Source: JABSQH01 sp965230015 (lineage in GTDB: Bacteria; Actinomycetota; Acidimicrobiia; Acidimicrobiales; Ilumatobacteraceae). From it: 64,000 nucleotides of DNA. The notes beneath the pieces are model-generated. The model made no database searches. It was not told where the DNA came from and saw only the letters and a program-made list of their open reading frames with translations. The stretch's first letter is position 1. Each line of letters opens with the position of its first letter. The translations under genes were made by a program, and so were the position numbers. Positions 50,710 to 58,785 of the stretch are shown here, piece by piece. Where the stretch lies: assembly GCA_965230015.1 (NCBI GenBank), contig CBDDKF010000017.1, forward strand, positions 62,001-126,000, given 5' to 3'.

Positions 50710-51689
50710 TGCCGGCCCGCTGGCGCCGCCCGCATCGGGTGTACCGACGAGGTGGCAGGCCGACCGACCGGTCGCCCACCTCGATCAGCGGCGGCGCCTC
50801 GGTCGCACAGTGTTCGTCGCTGTGCGGGGCAGCGTGCGGCGAAGGCACAGCCGGTGATCGGCACGGTCGGGTCGGGCGCACGGCCAGGGATCGCCGCCCA
50901 GCCGCCGCCGTCGAGCGACGGCGCTGCGGCAAGCAGACCGATCGAGTACGGGTGATGGGCGTCGTCGACGACCGCGGCGGTCGGACCCGACTCGACGATC
51001 CGGCCCGCATACGCCACGGCGAGCCGATCGCAGGCGGCTTGGACCGTGCGCAGATCGTGCGACACCATGAGCAGACCGAACCCGTCTTCGGCCTGACGCT
51101 CGAGCAGGGAGCCGCAGGAACGCGGCGGCCGTGACCGCGTCGAGTCCCACCGTGGGCTCGGTCGGCGATCAGGAGTTGTGGCGAGCAGGCCAACGCAGCA
51201 GCGAGTGCCACGCGCTGGCGCATCCCGCCCGACAACTCGTGTGGAAAGGCGTGCAGCCGCACGACCGGTGAGCTCCGACCCGCTCGAGCAACTCGTGCCC
51301 GGCGGCGATGGCGTCGGACTTCGACGCGTTGGTGTGCACGGTCAGCACCTCGGCGACCTGCGCGTCGACCCGGTACGCCGGGTGCAGGCCGGCCATCGCG
51401 CCCTGCGGCACGGCGGCGATGGTCGAACCGCGCACGGCCGACCAAGCCTGGCGATCGCCGGGCGCGACCTCGGTGCCGGCCACCTCGATCAGCCCACGTC
51501 GTTCGGCGTGCGACGGGAGCAGCCCCGAGCGCAGCGGTCACCACCGTCGACTTGCCCGAGCCCGACTCGCCGACGAGGCCGACTCGTTCGCCGCGCCCTA
51601 TCCTCGAGGTCGACCTCGCGCACTGCGCGCACCACGCCGTCATCGGTGCGGTAGTCGACCTCGAGCGAACGGATGCGCAGCGCCGTCAT
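50700..51689 (-). pseudogene. Opp/Dpp-type ABC importer ATPase (OppD-like half) with about seven frameshifts
   Basis: The pieces read in order across three frames: MTALRIRSLEVDYRTDDGVV, GERVGLVGESGSGKSTVV (Walker A), AAVPQGAMAGLHPAYRVD (Q-loop), HAFPHELSGGMRQRVALAAA (signature), LLIAD with GLDAVTAA (Walker B), MVSHDLRTVQ (H-loop) and the CP...C C-terminal motif of oligopeptide ATPases. Shifts lie near 51605, 51530, 51252, 51157, 51110, 50828 and 50779, all but one readable as one added C or G. No in-frame nonsense substitutions were noticed. Confidence 0.75.
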
Positions 51690-52594
51690 GGCTGCTCCGG
51701 CGGGCTGGGTTGAGCCGCGCCTCGACGGCCACGCCGACGAGGCCCATCGACACGACGAGCAGTGCGATCGCTGCGCCCGGCGGGACCACCCACCAGCGCC
51801 AGGCGTCGGTGAGAATGCCGAGCGGACGTTCGCCCAGTACAGGATCGTGCCCCACGATGCGCGCGACGGGTCGCCGAGGCCGAGAAACGCAAGTGACGCT
51901 TCGAGCAGAATCGCCGCCATCGCCGCGCGCAGGAACAGTGGAATGAGGATCGGGGCGGTGCCGACCGAGAGGTGACGCCACAGCAGGCGCGTGCGGGTCG
52001 CCCCCACTCCCCTCTGCGACCTCGACGTGGCCGCGCGTGCGCGCCTCGAGCACTGCCGCGCGCACCAGCCGAGCCGGCCGTGCCCAGGTCAGCGCAGCGA
52101 TCAACACGATCTGTGCGGCGATGCTGCGGCCGGCAAAGGTCGAGGCGGAACGATCAGCAGCGGGAGGAACGGCAGCGCCAGCACCACGTCGACCGAGCGC
52201 ATCGCCGCGGTGTCGACCCAGCCACGCGGAGTCCGGCGAGCGCCCCGACCAGCGCCCCGACCGTGATCGCCAAGAGCGCAGTGCCGATCCCGGACGACCA
52301 TCGACGTGCGCGTGCCGAGGAGCAGCAGCGACCACAGGTCCTTGCCGACATCGTCGGTCCCCAGCGGGAATTGGTCAGAGGGTGGCGCAAACGGTGTGCC
52401 GGGCCGTTCGTCGGCGCTGTATGGCGCAAGCCATGGCGCGAAGACGGCGACGAATACGAACGCCGAAAGGAGCACGGCACCGATTGGTCCCGGGGATGCC
52501 GAGCCCGAGTCGGACTCGTCGCCGCGGTCGCGCCGCCGACTCGACGGCGCTCGGCTCGATACCCCGCCGCGGCACTGCGGTCGAGCGCGGTCAT
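51686..52594 (-). pseudogene. Opp/Dpp-type ABC importer permease (DppC-like) with frameshifts
   Basis: Repaired by eye this is about 300 residues: MTALDRSAAAGYRAERR, then LLSAFVFVAVFAPWLAPYSA, QFPLGTDDVGKDLWSLLLLG, TALLAITVGALVGALAGL, SVDVVLALPFLPLLIV, QIVLIAALTWARPARLVRAA and the EAA-like loop GMGATRTRLLWRHL region, with LEASLAFLGLGDPSRASWGT near the end. The GTDDVGKD and LGLGDP motifs are diagnostic of the DppC/OppC family. The ATG at 52594 overlaps the first permease's stop (ATGA) once that gene's last insertion is removed. Confidence 0.72.
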
Positions 52595-53564
52595 GCGTCG
52601 CCGCCGCGGGTGCGTGGATCGATCAAGGGGGTACGTCAGATCGGCGATGAGGTTGGCGACGATCACCGTGATGGTCAGGAGCAAGACGCGCCCTGCAACA
52701 GCGGGTAGTCGCGTGCTTGCACCGCGTCGAACGTCAGTCGCCCCAAACCGGGGTAGGCGAAGACGGTTTCCACGACCACTGCACCGCTGATCAACCAGCC
52801 GACCTCGAGCATCACCAGCGTGTGAATCGGCAGCGCTGCGGCGCGCAGGCCGTGGCGGTACCGCAGCCGACGGCTCGGGGATGCCACGCACCCGGGCGTG
52901 GGTCCAAGAGCGTGCTGCCGAGCACTGCCGATCAGCGACGAGCGCGTCACCAGGTACGTCTGGCCGAGTCCGGTGATCACCAGCGTGGCCACGGGCAGCA
53001 CGAGGTGTTCAGCGATGTCGAAGAACCCCGCCGCCGCCGAACACCGACTGCGCACCGAACGTCGGCAGCCAACCGAGCGTCACGCCGAAGCGAGGATGAG
53101 CAGCATGCCCACCCAGAACGGGGGCAGTGCGTCGAACGCAAGACTGGTGCTGAGACCGACGTCATCGGCGCCTTTGCGCCGGCTCGTGGTGAACAGGGTC
53201 CCCAGGAACACGCCGAGCACGGTCGTGACGACCAAAGCCGTGCCGACGAGCAGCAGCGTCCAACCGATGGTCTCCCCGATGTGGGGTCGACACCGGGCGG
53301 CCGTCGCTGAGCGCGATGCCGAGATCGCCCCGGAGCAGCCCGCTCACGTAGTCGCGGAACTGGCACCCACAGCGAATCGGTTGAGCCCATAGCGGTCGAG
53401 CAACTCGGTGCGCTGCGCATCGGTGAGTATGGGCCCGGGTCACCGCCCCGCCCGAGCGCCCCGAATGGCGACCCGGGCATGAGGCGGGGGATGAAAAAGT
53501 TGAGGACGACCGCGAGAACGAGGACCGTGAGCGTGGTCGCGACTCGGCGGAGCGTCGCCCTCAC
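52591..53564 (-). pseudogene. Opp/Dpp-type ABC importer permease (DppB-like) with frameshifts
   Basis: The pieces, in order, are ATLRRVATTLTVLVLAVVLN with FFIPRLMPGSPFG (family N-terminus), FRDYVSGLLRGDLGIALSDG, FFDIAEHLVLPVATLVITGLGQTYLVTR, MLEVGWLISGAVVVETVFAYPGLGRL and VQARDYPLLQG, the standard order for DppB/OppB. The last insertion is an extra C in the run near 52630; without it the protein ends YPLIDPRTRGGDA and stops over the next ATG. The GTG start lies 3 bases after the binding-protein stop. Confidence 0.75.
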
Positions 53565-53567
53565 GGG

Positions 53568-55268
53568 TCAGCCGGGACTGACCAGGGAGATCTTGCCGAG
53601 CGGACCCTGCCCCGCCTGGTAGACCCAGCCGTCGAAGCTGTCGGGTCGGAAGGCGTAGGCGCCATCGGGGTAGTAGAGCGTGATGAACGGCCGTAGCTCG
53701 GCGACGCTCGCCTGGATCTCGTCGATGATCGGTGCGCGCTCGTCGGTCGACGTCGCCGCCTGCAGCTGGTCGACGAGGGCATCGACGTCGGGGTCGGAGA
53801 ACCCGACCACGTTGAACGTGCCGATCGACGTGTCGGAGTGGAACAGCGAGCCGTACCGGCCGGCGTCGAGTTGCACCGGTGGGCTCCAGCCCCACATCGC
53901 CAGGTCGTAGTCGCGCCCGTTGGCCACGTCGAAGCCCGGCCACACCTGCTCGTCGACCGTCTCCGCATCGAGCGGGGCGACGGTGACCGACACCCCGATC
54001 TCAGCGAACTGCTCGGCGAGGATCTCGGCGGTCCGGATGCGTCCGGGGTTGTCGGCGTAGACCAGCAACTCGAAGCTCATCGGCTCGCCGTCGAGCACGC
54101 GGGTGCCATCGTCGCCCGGCGCAGCCCCGAGCTCGTCGAGGAGCGCGTTCGCCGCGTCCACGTCGAACACGTGCTCCACCGACTCGGTGGCGATCGGGCT
54201 GTCGGGGTGCAGGAACCCGGGGTTCGGGTCGGTGCCCGTACCGAGCAGCACGGTGTCGATCAGCTCTTGCGGGTTCACCGCGAGTCCGAGGGCACGGCGG
54301 ACGTCGGGGTTGTCGAGCGGCGCCCGCTCGTTGTTGATGTTCAGCATCGTCGAGCCGAAACCCGGGCCGATCTGCACGTCGAGGTCGCCGTCGTTCTGGA
54401 ACTCCTCGACGAGCTGGGCCTCGACGATGCTCGACACCATGTCGACCTCGCCCGCCCGCAACGCGGCGAATGCCGTCGACGGCTCTGGGATCACGGCCAG
54501 GCTGATCTGATCGGCCAGCGGGGTCCCCATCGCATAGTCGGCGTTGGCCTCGAGCAAGTAGGTCTGATCAGGGTTGTACTCGACCAGCCGGTACGGCCCC
54601 GTGCCGATGTTCTGTTCGACGCCCGACGCGTCGGGATCGGTCACGTCGGCCCAGATGTGTTCGGCCATGATCGGCATGTCGGCGAGCGGGCGGACTGCGA
54701 AGTCCGGGCTCGCCGCGTTGAGTTCGATCGTCACCTCGGTCGGGGAGTTGACGGTCACGGACTCGACAGCGGCAACGCCCGGCGTCCAGCGCGACTGCGT
54801 GTTGTCGACCACGTAGTCGAAGGTGAACGCGACATCGTCGGCATCGAACGTTTCGCCGTCGTGCCACGTGACGTCGTCGCGCAGCGTCAGGTCGTAGGTC
54901 AGCCCATCGTCGCTGACCGTCCAGTCGGTGGCGAGCAACGGCTGCGGCTCGTTGTTCTCGTCGAGCACCAGCAGGCTGTCGTGCATCAGGTTCAGCAGGT
55001 TCCAGCCGGGGTAGCCCGTGACGTAGGTGTACGGGTTCAGGCTCGTTTCGTCGCCGCTGATCGCGATCACGAGATCGCCCGCGGGCGCAGCCGCGCCGTT
55101 GCTCGGCTCGGTGACGTCGCTGCCGTCGTCGGGGGCGTCGGTGGCGTCCGTTGCAGTGTCGTCGACCTCGGCGGGGGCCGAGTCGTCGGAGGCCGAGTCG
55201 TCGTCGCTGCCGCAGGCACCGATGATCAGAGCGGCGGCAGCCGCGATGAGGGGGAGTCGGGCACGCAT
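53568..55268 (-). CDS. ABC importer substrate-binding lipoprotein (peptide/nickel type, SBP_bac_5)
   Basis: 566 residues, intact. MRARLPLIAAAAALIIGACG is a lipoprotein signal with lipobox IGAC; an acidic linker follows. The family is recognised from SLNPYTYVTGYPGWNLLNLMHDSLLVLD, LTLRDDVTWHDGETFDADDVAFTFDYV, GTGPYRLVEYNPDQTYLLEAN and LDNPDVRRALGLAVNPQELI. Such proteins capture peptides, nickel chelates, heme or opines. It heads the importer operon. ATG 55268 lies 7 bases after TACTCT, and two 19-base direct repeats lie further upstream. Confidence 0.88.
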   Translation of the reverse strand: MRARLPLIAAAAALIIGACGSDDDSASDDSAPAEVDDTATDATDAPDDGSDVTEPSNGAAAPAGDLVIAISGDETSLNPYTYVTGYPGWNLLNLMHDSLLVLDENNEPQPLLATDWTVSDDGLTYDLTLRDDVTWHDGETFDADDVAFTFDYVVDNTQSRWTPGVAAVESVTVNSPTEVTIELNAASPDFAVRPLADMPIMAEHIWADVTDPDASGVEQNIGTGPYRLVEYNPDQTYLLEANADYAMGTPLADQISLAVIPEPSTAFAALRAGEVDMVSSIVEAQLVEEFQNDGDLDVQIGPGFGSTMLNINNERAPLDNPDVRRALGLAVNPQELIDTVLLGTGTDPNPGFLHPDSPIATESVEHVFDVDAANALLDELGAAPGDDGTRVLDGEPMSFELLVYADNPGRIRTAEILAEQFAEIGVSVTVAPLDAETVDEQVWPGFDVANGRDYDLAMWGWSPPVQLDAGRYGSLFHSDTSIGTFNVVGFSDPDVDALVDQLQAATSTDERAPIIDEIQASVAELRPFITLYYPDGAYAFRPDSFDGWVYQAGQGPLGKISLVSPG

Positions 55269-55275
55269 ACGCAGC

Positions 55276-55281
55276 AGAGTA
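55276..55281 (-). promoter_or_regulatory. -10 element TACTCT, 7 nt before the start
   Basis: It serves the importer operon and rejects the longer reading of the binding-protein gene. Confidence 0.55.
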
Positions 55282-55320
55282 CGCTTATTGCGACCTGGTC
55301 GCAGAAACGTCCTCGACATT

Positions 55321-55358
55321 TCTGCACCCGCATTGCCAGTCTGCACCCGCACTGTCAG
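55321..55358. repeat. Tandem 19-base direct repeat upstream of the importer operon
   Basis: TCTGCACCCGCATTGCCAG (55321-55339) and TCTGCACCCGCACTGTCAG (55340-55358) match at 17 of 19 positions. They sit 40-80 bases upstream of the importer -10 element, where an activator or repressor array would lie. Confidence 0.65.
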
Positions 55359-55382
55359 TACGGATGGTCGATGCAGTGAGCG

Positions 55383-56192
55383 TTACTGCTCGACGGGGAG
55401 CTGCGCGGCGGCGGACTGCGCAGCAGCGCGCGCCGCCTCGGCGAAGTCGCGCCCCGACGAGGCGTACAACACGGCCCGCGACGAGTTGACGACCAGCCCG
55501 CGGCCGTTGGCGTCGGCGCCGGCCTCGAGCGCCGCAGCGGGATCCCCGCCTTGGGCGCCGATACCGGGGACGAGGATCGGCGCGCCGGGCGCGATCGCCC
55601 GGACTCGGCGGAGTTCGTCGGGATAGGTCGCCCCGACCACGAGTCCACAGTCGCCCAGCTGGCTCCATTCGTCGGCGACGCGCTGGGCGACGAGCTCGAA
55701 CACGGGGCGGCCGTCGGCGACGAGTGATTGCAGCTCGTCGCCACCGGGGTTGCTGGTGCGGCACAACACGAACACGGCGCCGCCGTGCTCGAAGTACGGC
55801 GCCACCGAGTCGGTGCCCAGGTAGGGGCTGACGGTGACCGCATGCGCGCCGTATCGGCCGAACGCTTCGCGGGCGTAGTGCTCGGCGGTCGAGCCGATGT
55901 CGCCGCGCTTGGCATCGAGGATCAACGTGAGATCGGGGTACTTCTCGCGCACGTAGGCGCAGATCCGTTCGAGGGCGCGTTCCTCACCCTGGCTGGAGAA
56001 GAAGGCGATCTGCGGCTTGATCGCGCACGCCACGTCGGCGACGGCATCGACGATCGCTCGGCAGAACTGTTCGGTTGCGTCGGGTGCTCCGTCGAGCGGC
56101 AGCGGCATGCGTGCCGGGTCGGGATCGAGGCCCACACAGAGCATCGAGCCCGCAACGGACCACGAGCGCTCGAGACGGGCGCCGAAGGTCAT
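55383..56192 (-). CDS. pyrF: Orotidine 5'-phosphate decarboxylase (type 2)
   Basis: 269 residues, the size of the type 2 family. It decarboxylates OMP to UMP, the last step of pyrimidine synthesis. LCVGLDPDPARMPL at the start, CAIKPQIAFFSSQGE, and the catalytic LILDAKRGDIGSTAEHYA (DxKxxD) are present; ATYPDELRRVRAIAPGAPILVPGIGAQGG is the phosphate-binding region. The ATG at 56192 follows the ferredoxin stop by 10 bases, so the two are cotranscribed. Confidence 0.95.
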   Translation of the reverse strand: MTFGARLERSWSVAGSMLCVGLDPDPARMPLPLDGAPDATEQFCRAIVDAVADVACAIKPQIAFFSSQGEERALERICAYVREKYPDLTLILDAKRGDIGSTAEHYAREAFGRYGAHAVTVSPYLGTDSVAPYFEHGGAVFVLCRTSNPGGDELQSLVADGRPVFELVAQRVADEWSQLGDCGLVVGATYPDELRRVRAIAPGAPILVPGIGAQGGDPAAALEAGADANGRGLVVNSSRAVLYASSGRDFAEAARAAAQSAAAQLPVEQ

Positions 56193-56202
56193 CGGGGGTG
56201 AA

Positions 56203-56394
56203 CTACTCCTCGATCGAGATCGCGCCGGTCGGGCAGAGGTCGGCGGCCTCCCGGGTCTTCTGTTCCAGCTCGGCTCCTGGCTCCTCTTGGAGGATGTACA
56301 GGTATCCGTCGCTGCGTACCTCGAACACCTCGGGGGCGATCTGCATACACGACCCCGTCGAGGCGCACAGATCGAAATCGACGACAACCTTCAT
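56203..56394 (-). CDS. Ferredoxin, probable [3Fe-4S] type
   Basis: 63 residues. Three Cys ligands stand at residues 10, 16 and 54 (CASTGSC, then CPTGAI), the pattern of small actinobacterial 3Fe-4S ferredoxins that pass electrons to cytochromes P450. VFEVRSDGYLYIL is typical of the loop. No P450 gene is seen in the window, so its partner is elsewhere. A GGAG site precedes ATG 56394. Confidence 0.88.
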   Translation of the reverse strand: MKVVVDFDLCASTGSCMQIAPEVFEVRSDGYLYILQEEPGAELEQKTREAADLCPTGAISIEE

Positions 56395-56440
56395 CGGTTC
56401 GCTCCTTCATCGCTGGATGGTGTGCGCCCGCAGGCGCACG

Positions 56441-56788
56441 TCACGTCTTCGAGCGACGGTAGCCGTCCTGCTCGGCCGCTTCCGCAGTGGCGTAGCAACG
56501 GTCGGCTTTGGTGCGGGCATACATCCGTCCATCTTCGACGTGATAGATGCCCGACGACTCCTTGGCCTTGATCGGGTGGGTCAGCGGACACGCACCCTCG
56601 GCGTCGGATGCGACCCACGACTGGTCGGGTGCAGCATCCTGACTCGGCTCAAGCGGTGGCCACGACGGCGGGTCGGTGGCGACGGCGGGATCGGCGCGAT
56701 CACGCCACCACGCCCACGCCGCCCCGCCTGCGGCGGCGAGCATCACGATGAGCACCACCCGGCGCAACACAACGGCGAGGGACGACAT
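56441..56788 (-). CDS. Sunset-domain membrane protein
   Basis: 115 residues. One N-terminal membrane segment (VVLRRVVLIVMLAAAGGAAWAW) is followed by a Pro/Asp-rich linker and a C-terminal sunset-like domain: CPLTHPIKAKESSGIYHVEDG then MYARTKADRCYATAEAAEQD and GYRRSKT. The domain is common on actinobacterial surface proteins; its function is not known. ATG 56788 lies 7 bases after TAACGT. Confidence 0.8.
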   Translation of the reverse strand: MSSLAVVLRRVVLIVMLAAAGGAAWAWWRDRADPAVATDPPSWPPLEPSQDAAPDQSWVASDAEGACPLTHPIKAKESSGIYHVEDGRMYARTKADRCYATAEAAEQDGYRRSKT

Positions 56789-56795
56789 CGTCTCG

Positions 56796-56801
56796 ACGTT
56801 A
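56796..56801 (-). promoter_or_regulatory. -10 element TAACGT, 7 nt before the start
   Basis: It serves the sunset-domain gene and perhaps the ferredoxin and pyrF behind it. Confidence 0.5.
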
Positions 56802-56843
56802 GCTCGCTGCTCGTTGCGCCGAGCGTGACCCAATTGTGCGTCG

Positions 56844-58580
56844 TCAGCGGGTATGTCGCTCGAACGCCGCGAGCACGGCGCGCAACGAGGCGGTGGTGAT
56901 GTTGGGGTCGGTGCCGATCCCCCAGCGCACCTCGCCGCCGTCGGAGACGGTTTCGATGTAGGCCACCGCCTGGGCGTCGGCGCCTTGACCGATCGCATGC
57001 TCGGCATAGTCGAGCACGTCGAAGTGCTGGTCGACCTGGTCGCCGAAGGCGTCGACGAGTGCGGCAACGAACGCCTCGACCGGTCCGTCGCCTTCGGCAC
57101 GGATCGAATGCGCCTCGCCGTCGACCGCCAGTTGGGCTTGGATGGTCGTGGTGCCCTCGTCGCCATCGGTGCGCGTGTGCAGCTCGTGGCTGTGCAACAC
57201 GAAGCGGGGTGACTCGGGCATGTACTCGGAGCGGAATGCATCCCACATCACCGCCGGGGTGATCTCGGTCCCGGTGTCTTCGGTGATGTGCTGGATCGTC
57301 TTCGAGAACTCGATCTGGAACCGGCGCGGCAACTCGAAGCCATGCTCGGTCTTCATCACGTAGGCCACGCCGCCCTTGCCCGACTGGCTGTTGACGCGAA
57401 TCACCGCCTCGTAGGTGCGGCCGACGTGCGCCGGGTCGATCGGCAGGTACGGCACACCCCACTCGGCGTAGTTGCCGCTGTCGTCCCGTCGCCGGTCGAG
57501 CGCTTCGAAGCCCTTCTTGATCGCGTCCTGATGGCTTCCGGAGAACGCCGTGTACACCAGGTCGCCGACGTAGGGGTGGCGCGGTCCGACCGGCAGGCGG
57601 TTGCAGTATTCGGCGGTGCGCCGCAACCGATCGATGTCGCTCACGTCGAGTTCGGGATCGACGCCGTTCATGAACAGGTTCATCGCCAGGTTGACCACGT
57701 CGACGTTGCCCGTGCGCTCGCCGTTGCCGAACAGCGTGCCCTCGACGCGGTCGGCGCCCGCCATCACGCCGAACTCGGCGGCGGCGATGGCGCAGCCCCT
57801 GTCGTTGTGCGGGTGTAACGACACGACCACGGCGTCGCGTTGCTTGATCGTGCGACAGAACCACTCGATCACGTCGCCGTACACGTTGGGCGAATAGCAC
57901 TCGACCGTCGCCGGCAGGTTGAGGATGATCGGGTGATCGGGCGTCGGCTCGATCACGTCCATCACCGCTTCGCAGATCTCGATCGCGAACTCCGGCTCGG
58001 TGAGGGTGAAGCTCTCGGGGCTGTACTCGTAGCGGATCTGCGTGTCGCCCATGCCTTGCTCGAGCTTGCGGCAGAGCTTGGCGCCGTTCACCGCCACGTC
58101 GACGATCCCCGCCTTGTCGAGGCCGAACACCACGTCGCGCTGCAGCGGATTGGTCGAGTTGTAGAAGTGCACGATCGCCCGCGGCGCGCCCTCGAGGCAC
58201 TCGTAGGTGCGCTCGATCAACTCATCGCGGCACTGCACCAGCACTTGGATCTCGACGTCGTCGGGAATCCGGTCTTCTTCGATCAACTGACGGATGAAGT
58301 CGAAGTCGGGCTGGCTCGCTGCCGGAAAGCCGACCTCGATCTCCTTGAAGCCCATCGCCACCAGCTCTTCGAACATCGCGAGCTTGCGTGTCGGATCCAT
58401 CGGATCGATCAACGCCTGGTTGCCGTCGCGCAGGTCGACCGAGCACCACCGCGGCGCACGATCGATCACCTTGTTCGGCCAGGTGCGATCGGTGAGCACA
58501 AGCGGCACGAACGGCGCGTAGTGCTCGATTGGCATCGAGCTCGGCGACTGGGCCGGGGTGTGTGCGGGTTGTGCGGGCAT
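56844..58580 (-). CDS. leuA: 2-Isopropylmalate synthase
   Basis: 578 residues, the long actinobacterial form. It condenses acetyl-CoA and 2-oxoisovalerate, the first step of leucine synthesis. WCSVDLRDGNQALIDPM (RDGxQ metal/catalytic loop), KEIEVGFPAASQPDFDF, VSLHPHNDRGCAIAAAEFG (HxHND) and VEGTLFGNGERTGNVD are the catalytic blocks; a C-terminal LeuA allosteric domain (about 440-578) binds leucine. AGGAG lies before ATG 58580. Upstream is a leucine-rich leader peptide with a terminator, so it is controlled by leucyl-tRNA supply as well. Confidence 0.97.
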   Translation of the reverse strand: MPAQPAHTPAQSPSSMPIEHYAPFVPLVLTDRTWPNKVIDRAPRWCSVDLRDGNQALIDPMDPTRKLAMFEELVAMGFKEIEVGFPAASQPDFDFIRQLIEEDRIPDDVEIQVLVQCRDELIERTYECLEGAPRAIVHFYNSTNPLQRDVVFGLDKAGIVDVAVNGAKLCRKLEQGMGDTQIRYEYSPESFTLTEPEFAIEICEAVMDVIEPTPDHPIILNLPATVECYSPNVYGDVIEWFCRTIKQRDAVVVSLHPHNDRGCAIAAAEFGVMAGADRVEGTLFGNGERTGNVDVVNLAMNLFMNGVDPELDVSDIDRLRRTAEYCNRLPVGPRHPYVGDLVYTAFSGSHQDAIKKGFEALDRRRDDSGNYAEWGVPYLPIDPAHVGRTYEAVIRVNSQSGKGGVAYVMKTEHGFELPRRFQIEFSKTIQHITEDTGTEITPAVMWDAFRSEYMPESPRFVLHSHELHTRTDGDEGTTTIQAQLAVDGEAHSIRAEGDGPVEAFVAALVDAFGDQVDQHFDVLDYAEHAIGQGADAQAVAYIETVSDGGEVRWGIGTDPNITTASLRAVLAAFERHTR

Positions 58581-58617
58581 CGGATGCTCCTGAGGTAAAT
58601 GGCGTGGAAGACGGGTC

Positions 58618-58656
58618 TGAAAAAGCAAGAAGCCCCCGGCCGGATCGGCGGGGGCT
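58618..58656 (-). terminator. leuA attenuator terminator
   Basis: On the minus strand AGCCCCCG (58656-58649) pairs with CGGGGGCT (58638-58631), with extra inner pairs, followed by a T-rich tail including TTTTT (58624-58620). It lies between the leader peptide and leuA, 38 bases before the leuA start. Confidence 0.8.
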
Positions 58657-58658
58657 GC

Positions 58659-58687
58659 GGGCGAGCGCGGGTATGTGACGCTCGCCC
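58659..58687 (-). other. Leader hairpin after the leu leader peptide stop
   Basis: Perfect 9-base arms (58687-58679 and 58667-58659) begin at the leader's stop codon and end 2 bases before the terminator stem. It is the likely pause or anti-antiterminator element; which earlier segment forms the antiterminator is not resolved. Confidence 0.6.
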
Positions 58688-58725
58688 TACAGAAGAAGCA
58701 GCAGCTGCGTCGGCGCAGTCGTCAC
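58687..58725 (-). CDS. leuL: leu operon leader peptide
   Basis: 12 residues, MTTAPTQLLLLL with a GTG start and TAG stop. Five consecutive Leu codons (CTG, CTG, CTT, CTT, CTG) directly before the stop are the hallmark of ribosome-mediated attenuation: slow translation when leucyl-tRNA is short would alter the downstream fold and spare the terminator. TACGGT lies 8 bases before the GTG, so the peptide is probably translated from a leaderless or nearly leaderless mRNA. Confidence 0.85.
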   Translation of the reverse strand: MTTAPTQLLLLL

Positions 58726-58733
58726 GAGAAACG

Positions 58734-58739
58734 ACCGTA
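58734..58739 (-). promoter_or_regulatory. -10 element TACGGT of the leu leader transcript
   Basis: It lies 8 bases before the leader peptide GTG and about 150 bases before leuA. Confidence 0.5.
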
Positions 58740-58785
58740 CCTATCGCAGCGCATCGATGCAACCCGCTTGTACCCTTGCGCGCAC

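Noticed and set aside
55321..55358. An attachment site or transposon end
   Set aside because: The repeat is direct and adjacent, with no integrase, transposase or flanking duplication nearby.
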